Shown here: one piece after another, positions 16,984 to 26,274 of the stretch
Layout: each line of letters opens with the position of its first letter
Position numbering within the stretch: the first letter of the stretch is position 1
Made by a program: the position numbers and the translations under genes
The notes under the pieces: model-generated
What the model was told of the DNA's origin: nothing
Database searches by the model: none
Seen by the model: only the letters and a program-made list of their open reading frames with translations
Assembly (NCBI RefSeq): GCF_003182255.1
Contig: NZ_QGTQ01000003.1
Coordinates: forward strand, 1-64,000
Reading direction: 5' to 3'
Length of the DNA stretch: 64,000 bases
Source of the DNA: Paenibacillus cellulosilyticus
Lineage (GTDB): Bacteria; Bacillota; Bacilli; Paenibacillales; Paenibacillaceae

Positions 16984-17424
16984 CTATAGTTTGCGTGGAT
17001 TGAAATACATAACACGTCCGTTAAATAGCGTCAGTTCGGCCTTCAGCCGTTGTGCGATAAATCGGCATAGCTCGTTAGCTTTGCTCTTATCGCCATGCGT
17101 TGCACCATTCGGAAGGACGATCTGTACCGTTGGACAGCTGCCAGCTTCAGATTGTTCATTTGGAGTTATCGTGTTTAACGCGATATGTCGATAGCGGGAA
17201 GCTTTGCCTCGTAAGTACAGCCATGTCGGCTCACTGCTGGAAGGCTCGACGACCTTCTCGATGGTGTAAGGAAATGCAGCATCTTCATACTCCCAATTTA
17301 GCTGATGACCCGTTCGTTTCAACGCATCCTGATACAATTCCAGCGATTGTTCCAGCTCATCTAATGTGATGCCTGACGGAGCAGCCGAGCCTTGAACCAG
17401 CCGAATGTAAGCGTGATTCCCCAT
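16984..17424 (-). CDS. DUF1885 family protein
   Basis: This 146-residue protein fits the DUF1885 family of small Bacillales proteins, which have known folds but no known function. Features are HAYIRLVQGS at the start, SLELYQDALKRTG, YLRGKASRYRHIAL, PTVQIVLPNGATHGDKSKANE and the conserved end LFNGRVMYFNPRKL. TAGGAGGTG upstream sets the start at ATG 17424; the longer frame upstream is Cys-rich and not credible. Confidence 0.82.
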   Translation of the reverse strand: MGNHAYIRLVQGSAAPSGITLDELEQSLELYQDALKRTGHQLNWEYEDAAFPYTIEKVVEPSSSEPTWLYLRGKASRYRHIALNTITPNEQSEAGSCPTVQIVLPNGATHGDKSKANELCRFIAQRLKAELTLFNGRVMYFNPRKL

Positions 17425-17498
17425 CTTCGCACACCTCCTACAAGCATCATAGCATGGCCAGGGAAAAGCTGACAATGACAGCTGCTGCATGCACAAAT

Positions 17499-17544
17499 AA
17501 GCCGCCCTGCAGCGCGCACGAAGGCAGCATTTGCAGGACGGCTT
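17499..17544 (-). terminator. Terminator of speA
   Basis: AGCCGCCCTGCA pairs with TGCAGGACGGCT (one mismatch), with a weak T-rich tail on the minus strand. It separates speA from the DUF1885 gene. Confidence 0.65.
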
Positions 17545-17564
17545 TCCTTTCACCAAGCTAACGA

Positions 17565-19055
17565 TTAGAAGATCGCTTCTTCGTCAGCAATTACTTTCAC
17601 GAATTGAATCGTACGGTCTTCCGGACCTTTGACTGGCAATCCGACTTCCACGTGATCGACGATATAATCGATGTTCTCCTGCGAGATGACTTCACCTGGC
17701 AGAAGAATCGGGATGCCCGGCGGATAAACATAAATAAATTCTGCAATAATGCGTCCAGCCGACTCTTTGAACGGAATAACTTCTGTATCCTCGTAGAACG
17801 CGTCGCGCGGCGTGAGCGCCAAATGCGGAATTTCTGGAATTTTGACCACAAGCTCTTTCACTTCGCCCTTCGAATGGAACTCGTCGGACATGGTGCGAAG
17901 GGCATGAATGAGCTTCTCTGCCGTTTCTTGGGTATCTCCAGTCGTAATCAGGCACAAAATGTTATACATATCGCTCATCTCAACCTCGAGATTGTAACGG
18001 TCACGCAGCCAGTTCTCTGCTTCGTAGCCCGTAATGCCGAGATGGCGGACATGGATCGTTACTTTGGTTGGATCATGGTCATACGTTGCTTCTCCACCAA
18101 GGATGTCTTCACCGAAGGAGTACAGGTCTTTAATCTTATTCACTTCTGCGCGTACGTATTGGGCAAGCTCAATCGCACGTTCTGCCATTTCATGTCCGTT
18201 GAGAGCAAGGTGACGGCGGGAAGTATCGAGTGAAGCAAGCAAAATATACGAAGTCGACGTAGTCGTCAGCATACTGATAATCGTTTGAATGCGAGTAGGA
18301 TTTACACGACCGGCGCGAACGTTCAGCACGGAGCTCTGTGTCATCGAACCGCCCAGCTTGTGCACGCTTGTTGCAGCCATATCGGCGCCTGCTTGCATAG
18401 CGGACATTGGCAGCTTCTCATGGAAATGAATGAGCACGCCGTGTGCTTCGTCAACGAGTACAGGCACGTCGTAGCTGTGGACCAGATCTACGATTTCTTT
18501 CAAGTTAGCGCAGATGCCATAATACGTCGGGTTGATCACGAGTACAGCTTTCGCATCCGGATGTTTATCCAGCGCGCGGCGTACGGAGCGGGTCGTAATG
18601 CCGTGATCAATACCGAGATTGCTGTCACGGGCAGGCGAGATGAATACAGGGCGAGCACCAGAGAGAATGATCGCGGACATAACCGATTTATGTATGTTAC
18701 GCGGCACGATAATTTTCTCGCCGGGACCGCATACCGACATAATCATGGTCATGATGGCATTGCTTGTACCTTGGACGGAAAAAAAGGTATAATCGGCTCC
18801 GAAGGCATCTGCTGCCAATTTTTGCGATTGTTCGATAACGCCTGTCGGTTGATGCAAATCGTCCAGTGGTGCGATATTAATTAAGTCAATCGATAACGCA
18901 TTATCACCGATAAAATCCCGGAATTCAGGGTCACTGCCCATGCCTTTCTTATGTCCGGGAATATGGAATTGTAAAGGATTTTGCTCCGCATGGCGGCGAA
19001 GCGCACTGAAGAGCGGAGTCTTGTTATGATCCATCGCTTCATCCCAGCCTTTCAT
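17565..19055 (-). CDS. speA: PLP-dependent Orn/Lys/Arg decarboxylase, SpeA-like
   Basis: A fold-type I PLP decarboxylase of about 490 residues, matching Bacillus arginine decarboxylase SpeA, which makes agmatine for polyamine synthesis. Key parts are FHIPGHKKGMGSDPEF at the N-terminus, FFSVQGTSNAIMTM, LVDEAHGVLIHFH (PLP aspartate) and the PLP lysine in ATSVHKLGGSMTQSS. The C-terminal domain holds LTPRDAFYEDTEVIPF and YPPGIPILLPGE. Lysine activity cannot be excluded. ATG 19034 aligns with the Bacillus start; ATG 19055 has GAGG 4 nt upstream. Both ribosome sites are weak. Confidence 0.9.
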   Translation of the reverse strand: MKGWDEAMDHNKTPLFSALRRHAEQNPLQFHIPGHKKGMGSDPEFRDFIGDNALSIDLINIAPLDDLHQPTGVIEQSQKLAADAFGADYTFFSVQGTSNAIMTMIMSVCGPGEKIIVPRNIHKSVMSAIILSGARPVFISPARDSNLGIDHGITTRSVRRALDKHPDAKAVLVINPTYYGICANLKEIVDLVHSYDVPVLVDEAHGVLIHFHEKLPMSAMQAGADMAATSVHKLGGSMTQSSVLNVRAGRVNPTRIQTIISMLTTTSTSYILLASLDTSRRHLALNGHEMAERAIELAQYVRAEVNKIKDLYSFGEDILGGEATYDHDPTKVTIHVRHLGITGYEAENWLRDRYNLEVEMSDMYNILCLITTGDTQETAEKLIHALRTMSDEFHSKGEVKELVVKIPEIPHLALTPRDAFYEDTEVIPFKESAGRIIAEFIYVYPPGIPILLPGEVISQENIDYIVDHVEVGLPVKGPEDRTIQFVKVIADEEAIF

Positions 19056-19182
19056 CTAGCCTCGTAGTTACAAACAAAGTTGAGTATAGCAAAAACAGGG
19101 GGGAATGCAAGCAAGTTTTTGGCCGGTGGCTGACAGCTGGTTGGACAGCAACCTGAACTTGGATTTAGGAAAGGAGTTTCAC

Positions 19183-20439
19183 ATGTCGATAAGTACCGCT
19201 GTTACAGGAAGAAGAGTGCTGACTTCCCCGTTTGTTATTCAATTGCTTATTATTATGTTTTTCGTTGAGTTCGTGAAGGGTGCGCTTATGGTTTCCATTC
19301 TCCCTGTCTATATGGGCACGGTGCTTGGATTGTCGGCTTATGCGGTCGGCTGGGCGCTTGCGCTTCAATATATAGGAGATAATGCGTTCCGCAGTCCGCT
19401 TGGCTGGATTATCGACAGAGTCGGCTACAGAATGGTTATGCTGACTGGCGTGCTGCTTACATTCGCGGCTGTTATCATCGTAGCCGTCACGGATGATATG
19501 CCTTGGATCATCTGCGCTTGCTTGTTAATTGGCGTTGGTACGTCCCCTTTATGGCCTTGTGTGATTACAGGAGCGACAGCTGTTGCTGGATCTGAAGCAA
19601 GCGGCACGATCATGAGTGTCGTCTACATGGCTTGGCTGACAGGGGTTGGGGCAGGACCGATTGTCATTAATTTCTTCATTGTTCATACATACGAGCCGGC
19701 GTTTAAGCTGCTCATCGTGCTCATGGTGATTGCAATATTGGTAACGATCTTCCTTCCTGGACGGAAGCAGTCCAGAGCGATCGAGGGACGCGAGGAGCAT
19801 TCAGACAAGGATCGCGGACATCACGCTCGACCAATGGGAGAGCGGATTCGGGCTTATTTGGCCAAAGTGAGCAGTTCCATGCACGCCAGTAAGCTGCTCT
19901 ATCCCGCGATGTTTATGCAGAACTTCTCATTAGGCTTACTTGTACCTGTGTTAACGCTTTACGCGCGTACGGTATTGCATTTAGAACCTGCGCAATACAG
20001 TTTGTACATGCTTGCAGGCGGCGCCTTTACGGTGCTTGGCCTCATGCCTGTCGGTAAAGCGGTAGACAAATACGGCACAAGATGGTTTCTGCATATCGGG
20101 TTCCCATGTGCGGCTATTTCGCTTACGCTGCTTGGCTATACACGAGACATTCTTCTCGTGCTGCCGGTTGTCGCATTCGTTGGCTTGAGCTATGCCTTTA
20201 TTATCCCTTCTTGGAACGCGCTTATTGCAGAGGCGATTCCGAAGGAAGAACGGGGCGCGGTATGGGGCTTTTTCTTAACGATTGAAGGCGCAGGCATGGT
20301 GTTTGGTTCGATTCTGTCGGGCAAAATGTGGGACACCTACGGGCCGCACTCGCCGTTCCTCGTGAGTGGTGTCGTGCTTGTGACGCTGTTCGTTCTTCAT
20401 TTGTTCATTACACGCAAGTCGGCTGTTATGGTACGATAA
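19183..20439 (+). CDS. MFS transporter
   Basis: This 418-residue major-facilitator transporter has about 12 hydrophobic segments, a loop 2-3 motif (GWIIDRVGYRMVML) and a central cytoplasmic loop (GRKQSRAIEGREEHSDKD). The second half has the mirrored motif (GKAVDKYGTRW). AAGGAG 7-8 nt before ATG 19183 sets the start. The substrate cannot be told; drug or sugar export are both possible. It lies 21 bp before a second MFS gene and probably shares an operon. Confidence 0.85.
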   Translation: MSISTAVTGRRVLTSPFVIQLLIIMFFVEFVKGALMVSILPVYMGTVLGLSAYAVGWALALQYIGDNAFRSPLGWIIDRVGYRMVMLTGVLLTFAAVIIVAVTDDMPWIICACLLIGVGTSPLWPCVITGATAVAGSEASGTIMSVVYMAWLTGVGAGPIVINFFIVHTYEPAFKLLIVLMVIAILVTIFLPGRKQSRAIEGREEHSDKDRGHHARPMGERIRAYLAKVSSSMHASKLLYPAMFMQNFSLGLLVPVLTLYARTVLHLEPAQYSLYMLAGGAFTVLGLMPVGKAVDKYGTRWFLHIGFPCAAISLTLLGYTRDILLVLPVVAFVGLSYAFIIPSWNALIAEAIPKEERGAVWGFFLTIEGAGMVFGSILSGKMWDTYGPHSPFLVSGVVLVTLFVLHLFITRKSAVMVR

Positions 20440-20460
20440 TCAGATGGAGGGATTGACCAA

Positions 20461-21651
20461 ATGAAAGACAAACGTCTGCTTATCGTTATGGCAACGCTTA
20501 TGATTACATTCGTTGGCTTCGGCATTATTATACCGGTTATGCCGGAGCTCATCCTGGCGACAAACACGGGGTCAGCAGAGCTGCATACCGGGTTCATGCT
20601 CGCTATCTATTCGGCTGTCTCGTTCGTGCTATCCCCGCTGTGGGGCGGACTATCAGACCGAATTGGCCGTCGTCCGGTCATTTTAACCGGTGTCTTGGGC
20701 TTCGCTGTCAGCTTCCTGTTATTTGGTCTTGCACCAGGCAACCTGCCGCTTATGTATGCTTCGCGTGTATTAGGCGGCTTGTTCTCGGGTGCTGTTACAT
20801 CGGTAATTGTCGCTTACGTTGCGGATATTACACCGCCGGAGCAGCGGACGAAAGGGATGGGGCTCGTCGGTATGTCGATCGGCCTTGGTTTTACAATCGG
20901 GCCCGGCTTCGGGGGGCTGCTCAGCGAGGTGTCGCTGGAGACGCCGTTTTATGTTGCAGCCGGCCTGGCCGCAATCACATTCCTGCTCGCATGGGCGAAG
21001 CTGAGCGAATCGCTTGCGCCAGAGCGCCGACGTTCCGCAACGGAGAAGAAGCCTTCCCGTTGGACGGCGTTCACGGGGCCGCTCAAATATTTGTACGTGC
21101 TCGCTTATGTCGTGTCGTTCTCGCTTGCAGGCATGGAAGCCACGCTGCAGTTTTTTGGAATCCAGCGTTTTGATGTAACGCCAGGGCAGGTAGGCTTCAT
21201 GTTCTTCATTTGCGGCTTTGTTGGCGCGCTCATCCAAGGTGGCGTCGTTCGCAGACGAATCAAGAAAGGCGAGGAGCCGAAGTACATTATGCTTGGCTTA
21301 ATTATTTCGGCGATTGGCTTCTTCCTGCTGCTGTTCTCGCATTCGCTCGGATGGGCAACGATGTCGCTCGCCGTATTCGGTATCGGCAACGCACTCATTC
21401 GGCCTTGCGTGACCTCGCTGATTACACAGAAGACGACGGTCGGACAAGGTGTCGCATCGGGACTCAGCTCGTCCATGGACAGCCTCGGCCGGATTACAGG
21501 CCCGCTGCTGGGCGCATTCCTGTTCGGCTTGAATCTACAGCTGCCCTACGTCGTTGGCGGCGTTCTATCGCTAGCGGCACTCGCGCTTCTTGCACAGTTT
21601 AGACGGCTGGATCATCAGCATGCGCATGATCCGCATACGAAGACGGCGTAG
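20461..21651 (+). CDS. MFS drug-resistance-type transporter
   Basis: This 396-residue 12-segment transporter resembles TetA/NorA-type multidrug antiporters. Motif A is clear (GGLSDRIGRRPVILTG), and the motif C-like GMSIGLGFTIGPGFGGLL in segment 5 is typical of drug/proton antiporters. GGAGGG lies upstream of the ATG. The C-terminus is His-rich (DHQHAHDPH). The substrate is unknown. Confidence 0.88.
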   Translation: MKDKRLLIVMATLMITFVGFGIIIPVMPELILATNTGSAELHTGFMLAIYSAVSFVLSPLWGGLSDRIGRRPVILTGVLGFAVSFLLFGLAPGNLPLMYASRVLGGLFSGAVTSVIVAYVADITPPEQRTKGMGLVGMSIGLGFTIGPGFGGLLSEVSLETPFYVAAGLAAITFLLAWAKLSESLAPERRRSATEKKPSRWTAFTGPLKYLYVLAYVVSFSLAGMEATLQFFGIQRFDVTPGQVGFMFFICGFVGALIQGGVVRRRIKKGEEPKYIMLGLIISAIGFFLLLFSHSLGWATMSLAVFGIGNALIRPCVTSLITQKTTVGQGVASGLSSSMDSLGRITGPLLGAFLFGLNLQLPYVVGGVLSLAALALLAQFRRLDHQHAHDPHTKTA

Positions 21652-21698
21652 AGGCGGCTTAGGAATAGAACATCATAATCGCACCTAGGCTTAGCAGA

Positions 21699-21742
21699 AG
21701 CCGGCTCGGATGTCCCTGCGAGGACATATCGAGCCGGTTTTT
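21699..21742 (+). terminator. Terminator of the MFS operon
   Basis: AGCCGGCTCGGATGTCC pairs with GGACATATCGAGCCGG and is followed by TTTTT. Confidence 0.85.
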
Positions 21743-21814
21743 CATATTGAAAAGAGGGAAACAGTAGGCAGCTAAGCTTTCCAAGACATGAGGGACCCGT
21801 AGGGTTAAATAGAA

Positions 21815-21852
21815 AAGACAAGCTCCCTGACTTCTATCGGGGAGCTTGTCTT
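21815..21852 (-). terminator. Terminator of the thioesterase operon
   Basis: AAGACAAGCTCCC pairs with GGGGAGCTTGTCTT. It lies just past the stop of the minus-strand thioesterase and marks the left edge of the biosynthetic cluster. Confidence 0.8.
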
Positions 21853-21874
21853 AATCTGGATACATGTAATGAAG

Positions 21875-22582
21875 TTATCGCTTAATGGCGGATATGATAG
21901 CTTTTAATGCTTGGCATACTTCGTCTGCGCATTGATTAATGAACAAGTGGCCGCCGTCAAAATTATAACTCTTCAGGCTATGGGCTGTATATTGGCCCCA
22001 TTCGGCTACTTCTTCCTCCGACATTAGCCCATCGTGAATGCCTCGAAACGTGTATATGGGGCACGTTAGCTGCTTGTTCGTGTCAGCAGCCTCGTATTGC
22101 TCGACCATTCGGAAATCGTTTCTTAGCATCGGGATGAATAAAGGGAGTACGCTTTCGAGCTCTCGGGGGATGCCTCCCATAGCAATAATCCGCTCTTTGA
22201 AAAGTTGGTCCGGCAGCTCATGTACAATCTGCTCAAGCGGTAGGTGCGGCGGCTTCTTGGCGGACATTACAATCCCAAGCAGATCCGCGCCTTGATTTGA
22301 CGTTAACAGTCGTTGTCCGACTTCGTACGCGATCAATGCGCCCATGCTGTGTCCGAATAGAACGACAGGCGCCCTGCCGCCCCCAAGCGCTGCCATGATC
22401 CGAGTCATGACATCGTCGACAGCCTCTGCCAAGGTCGAACAAGGCTTTTCCTTCGACCTCGTTCCTCTCCCCGGCATTTCGATGCTTAGAAGCTGTATAT
22501 CCGGACCTAACAGATGCCCCCATTCTTTAAAGACAGAAGCTGTTCCTCCCGCATAGGGGAAGCAAATCAACGTACATGTCAT
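21875..22582 (-). CDS. Type II thioesterase
   Basis: This 235-residue alpha/beta hydrolase belongs to the stand-alone thioesterase family that edits carrier-protein-bound intermediates in NRPS and PKS pathways. The start (CTLICFPYAGGTASVFKEW) is the family hallmark, the nucleophile is in GHSMGALIAYE, the catalytic Asp is likely in IYTFRGIHDGLMSEEE, and the His is in FDGGHLFIN. It lies 34 bp downstream of the ABC exporter. A free-standing thioesterase beside two free-standing ACPs suggests it clears mis-loaded carriers or releases the product. Confidence 0.92.
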   Translation of the reverse strand: MTCTLICFPYAGGTASVFKEWGHLLGPDIQLLSIEMPGRGTRSKEKPCSTLAEAVDDVMTRIMAALGGGRAPVVLFGHSMGALIAYEVGQRLLTSNQGADLLGIVMSAKKPPHLPLEQIVHELPDQLFKERIIAMGGIPRELESVLPLFIPMLRNDFRMVEQYEAADTNKQLTCPIYTFRGIHDGLMSEEEVAEWGQYTAHSLKSYNFDGGHLFINQCADEVCQALKAIISAIKR

Positions 22583-22616
22583 GCTCGGCCAGCTCCTATT
22601 CCCTCATAATCCACAA

Positions 22617-24344
22617 TCAACCGCTTCTAAATTGGGCGGTGTACAACCGGCTGTACAATCCATTGCCGGTGACCAATTCATTGTGATGCCCTTGCTCGCT
22701 GATTCCCTTATCCGTTACGACTATAATACGATCGGCGTTCTTTATCGTCGCCAGTCTGTGCGCAATAATTAATGTGGTTCTCCCCTTCGATAACTCATCC
22801 AACGATTGCTGAATGAGCAGCTCGGTTTCTGTATCGAGTGCCGACGTCGCCTCGTCGAGTATCAAGATAGGTGGGTTCTTTAGAAACATTCTTGCGATAG
22901 CAACCCGCTGCTTCTGTCCTCCCGAGAGCTTGACACCTCGCTCGCCAATGACCGTATCAAGCCCGTCGGGCTGCGATCGAATAAAGTCGTCGATCCGGGC
23001 TCTTCGTGCCGCTTCCCAGATTTCGGCTTCCCCCGCATTCAACATGCCATAAGCGATGTTATCCCGAAGCGTACCGGAGAACAAGAAGACGTCCTGCTGG
23101 ACTACGCCGATATTCGTACGCAGGCAATTCAGCGACAAGTCTTTGATGTCGATGCCGTCGAGCGTAATGACGCCTTGGCCGGGATCGTAGAATCGCGGCA
23201 GCAGGCTGCAGATCGTACTTTTGCCTGCGCCGGAAGGTCCGACGAAGGCTACCGTTTCTCCGGCCCTGATCGAGAAGCTGACGTTGCTCAGTACGTTGGC
23301 ATGGCCTTCGTATCCGAACGTAATATTTTTATAATGGATGTCCCCTCTGACGCTAGGGAGGTTAATGGCATCGGGAGCTTCCCTAATATCAGGCACCTCG
23401 TCGATAATCTCCAGGTAGCGCTTGAAGCCTGCGACTCCCTTGGTATACGACTCTAATGCGGTATTCAATTTGTTAATCGGTTGATACAACAGATTGGTCA
23501 AGAGCAGGAAGCTGATAAACTCACCGTAGCTCATTTTGTCGTTAATGACGAACCACGCGCCGCATAACATCGCGAAAACAGAAACCATTCGGGTCAGCAT
23601 ATAGCTGATCGAGAAGTTTTTGGCCATAATTTTATAGCCCTTCATTTTGGTCACGAAAAACTTCTTGTTATTCTCGGCGAATAGCGATTTCTCGTATGCC
23701 TCGTTCGCGAATGCTTGCACGACACGGATGCCGCCAATATTGTCTTCGACTCTTGCGTTGATGCTAGCAATATCCGAGAACATATGATTATAGGCCAGCG
23801 TCATTCGCTGGAAGAATAGTCCGGCAAGCCATAGCAGCAGCGGAACGATAATAAACGTCATGATCGCCAGCTGCCAGTTGATATACATCATTAAGGTAAA
23901 CGAACCAACCAGCGTCATTCCTGCTATAAAAATATCCTCCGGACCATGGTGTGCCAGCTCGCCAATATCCAAGAGGTCGTTCGTGATTCGGGTTGTCAAA
24001 TTACCAGTCTTATTGTTGTCGTAGAATCGGAACGAAAGCCGTTGATATTGGTCGAACAGTTTCCTGCGCATATCCGTTTCGATCGAAATCCCGAACTGAT
24101 GCCCCCAGTACGTAAATACATATTGAAGAACCGAACTGATGCCATATACGACGAGCAATCCGAGACAAGCCCATAGAATCAACTGAATGTCTCCGCTAGG
24201 AAGCAGATCGTCGATGACGTAATTGACGATTAGTGGGAAAGACAACTCTAATGCACCGCATAGCACGGCGCAGAAGAAATCGAGGTAGAACAATCCCTTG
24301 TAAGGCTTGGCATACGTATAGAAGCGCCGCAACAACTGAATCAA
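22617..24344 (-). CDS. ABC exporter, fused membrane and ATPase domains
   Basis: This 575-residue half-transporter has a six-helix type I exporter membrane domain (1-310) and an ATPase domain (about 335-575). The latter has Walker A GPSGAGKST, Q-loop VVQQDVFLFSG, signature LSGGQKQR, Walker B ILILDEATSALD and the switch IIAHRLATI. It would work as a homodimer in the membrane. Placed first in the minus-strand operon with the thioesterase and divergent from the biosynthetic operon, it probably exports the product or gives self-resistance. Confidence 0.92.
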   Translation of the reverse strand: MIQLLRRFYTYAKPYKGLFYLDFFCAVLCGALELSFPLIVNYVIDDLLPSGDIQLILWACLGLLVVYGISSVLQYVFTYWGHQFGISIETDMRRKLFDQYQRLSFRFYDNNKTGNLTTRITNDLLDIGELAHHGPEDIFIAGMTLVGSFTLMMYINWQLAIMTFIIVPLLLWLAGLFFQRMTLAYNHMFSDIASINARVEDNIGGIRVVQAFANEAYEKSLFAENNKKFFVTKMKGYKIMAKNFSISYMLTRMVSVFAMLCGAWFVINDKMSYGEFISFLLLTNLLYQPINKLNTALESYTKGVAGFKRYLEIIDEVPDIREAPDAINLPSVRGDIHYKNITFGYEGHANVLSNVSFSIRAGETVAFVGPSGAGKSTICSLLPRFYDPGQGVITLDGIDIKDLSLNCLRTNIGVVQQDVFLFSGTLRDNIAYGMLNAGEAEIWEAARRARIDDFIRSQPDGLDTVIGERGVKLSGGQKQRVAIARMFLKNPPILILDEATSALDTETELLIQQSLDELSKGRTTLIIAHRLATIKNADRIIVVTDKGISEQGHHNELVTGNGLYSRLYTAQFRSG

Positions 24345-24675
24345 CGATTAACACCTCGCATGATGTGAAGTAGATACCGACCTGCCAAGGAAGAGGAAGT
24401 TCACATGCTCCGAGCTGTATATCCAATTACTGGGTTACCAATACAAGCTACATTAGTATAACTTTCAATCAGCTGTCAATATGTTCAATTTACTTGAATT
24501 TACACTTTTATTAATTCTTGATAAATGTAGTTTTGAAAAGTGCTTATTTCTTTATATTGTGCCATACTCCTTCAATTTCCAGTATATTACTATAGACTAG
24601 CCAGGAAGAGCTAGAAAACTAAGGTAATTTTGTGAGTAGTCTGTAAATCCAATGAAACGTTGCTAACTAGGAAGG
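24345..24675. promoter_or_regulatory. Divergent regulatory region of the biosynthetic cluster
   Basis: About 330 bp of clearly AT-richer DNA between the exporter and the ten-gene operon. It must carry promoters for both directions. Several TATAAT-like runs are present (for example around 24553 and 24585), but I could not settle on a well-spaced -35/-10 pair. No regulator gene lies inside the cluster. Confidence 0.6.
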
Positions 24676-26253
24676 ATGAGGACACAGCATAATTCATGGG
24701 AGCCGAGGTTGCTGCATGATTATTGGATGCAGCATTCAGATAAGCTAGGCGATCAATTAGCGATCGTAGCTTCCGAACATCGCCTCACGTATGCAGAAGT
24801 AAGGCGAGTTTCGGAGCATTATAAAGAGCAATTGTTGGAGTGGGGAATCGGCATCGGTGACCGGATTATCATCGACTCGGCGCCTTGTCCTGAAGCTGTC
24901 TGTTTGATCATCGCTTGTTCGATGGCTGGGGCCGTGTTCATCCCGGTCAGCCCCGATTCGCCGACTGGGCGCATCGAGAATATTATCGAGCAAACCGAGG
25001 CGAAGCTATATGTCCATTCCGCGGCATCGCAGCGGATTTTCCAAGCGCTAGAGCCTGAATGTTTAGTCGCGATTATTCAAGGCGATGAGCTTGCGTTATC
25101 GTGTCCTGACCGATGGCAGAGAAGTGATTCGCCATCCGCAGGCTGCCTGTTGGATACGGATCTGGCTTATATTATTTTCACATCGGGTACGACGGGTAAT
25201 CCGAAGGGCATCATGATGAGCCACCGGGCTGCAATCGCATTTTTTAAAGGCTTGGTCGATTACTGTAAGCTGCCTCCTTCATCAAGAGTCGGCACGATTG
25301 CTCCGCTGCAGTTCGATTTCTCCCTATTGGATATGGGGCTGGCTTTCGGGAGCGGCGGAACGCTGGTACAGGTTCCTCAAGTGCTCGTGCATCATCCGAA
25401 GAGATTGATCGACTTCTTATCTGTCCATCATGTCTATCAGATGAACGGCGTTCCTTCCATTTGGAGCACGACATGCAATTACGGACTTGGTGAGTTGAGC
25501 AGGCTGACGCATCTGAGGAAAATACTGTTCGCGGGGGAAAAATTCCCGATTAACCATCTGAGAATGCTGCAGAGGGCCATTCCTAATCTTGACCAAATCA
25601 TTAATTGCTTTGGACAATCGGAATCTATTGCTTGTTCATTCACGGACGTTCCTAATCCGATCCCTGGTAACGCGGAGAATATCCCGATCGGATATGCTCA
25701 CCCGGGAGCGGAGATTTTGCTGTTCGACAACAACCAGCAGCCGATAATCAAGCCGAATACTATCGGCGAGATGTATGTAAGAGGCGCTTCCTTGTTCTCC
25801 GGCTATTGGAAGAACGAAGAGAGGACGAATCGGGCATTAGTCGCCCATCCGTTGCGGCCGCATGCTGGCGAGCGCGTGTTCAGAACGGGGGATTTGGCCT
25901 ATATCGGAGACGACGGAAGTTTGTACTACGCTGGCAGAACCGATAATCAAGTTCAAATTATGGGGAACCGAGTGGAACTAGAGGAGATTGAGAGGGTTAT
26001 CGCGTGTCATCAGGCTATATTGGATGTGGCAGTCGTTGTGCAACAGGGGCAGAAGGACGAGCTTATTGCCTTCGTTACGGTTGATAAGCACCATACAATT
26101 ACCGAAACCGCCCTCCGGGTATTCTGTTCCAGTAAGCTGCCCAAGTATATGCTTCCCGACAAATTGCTTGTTGTGGAAGCGTTACCGTACACATTGAATG
26201 GGAAAATCGACAAAGCGGCGCTTAGCAAACTTGCGCTTGTGCAACCAATCTGA
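24676..26253 (+). CDS. Stand-alone amino-acid adenylation enzyme
   Basis: This 525-residue AMP-forming ligase activates a carboxylate with ATP, most likely an amino acid, for transfer to a carrier protein. Core motifs are IIFTSGTTGNPKGIMMSH (A3, about 165-185), FDFSLLDMGLAFGSGG (A4, with the Asp that usually holds an amino group), NCFGQSESIACS (A5), GEMYVRGASLFSGYW (A6), FRTGDLAYIGDDGSLYYAGR (A7-A8) and LPYTLNGKIDKAAL (A10 lysine). It has no fused carrier or condensation domain. The ribosome site (AGGAAGG) nearly touches ATG 24676, so an in-frame TTG 24709 or ATG 24727 is possible. It is the first gene of the operon. Confidence 0.9.
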   Translation: MRTQHNSWEPRLLHDYWMQHSDKLGDQLAIVASEHRLTYAEVRRVSEHYKEQLLEWGIGIGDRIIIDSAPCPEAVCLIIACSMAGAVFIPVSPDSPTGRIENIIEQTEAKLYVHSAASQRIFQALEPECLVAIIQGDELALSCPDRWQRSDSPSAGCLLDTDLAYIIFTSGTTGNPKGIMMSHRAAIAFFKGLVDYCKLPPSSRVGTIAPLQFDFSLLDMGLAFGSGGTLVQVPQVLVHHPKRLIDFLSVHHVYQMNGVPSIWSTTCNYGLGELSRLTHLRKILFAGEKFPINHLRMLQRAIPNLDQIINCFGQSESIACSFTDVPNPIPGNAENIPIGYAHPGAEILLFDNNQQPIIKPNTIGEMYVRGASLFSGYWKNEERTNRALVAHPLRPHAGERVFRTGDLAYIGDDGSLYYAGRTDNQVQIMGNRVELEEIERVIACHQAILDVAVVVQQGQKDELIAFVTVDKHHTITETALRVFCSSKLPKYMLPDKLLVVEALPYTLNGKIDKAALSKLALVQPI

Positions 26254-26274
26254 AGAATGGACGGAGCTGCGATC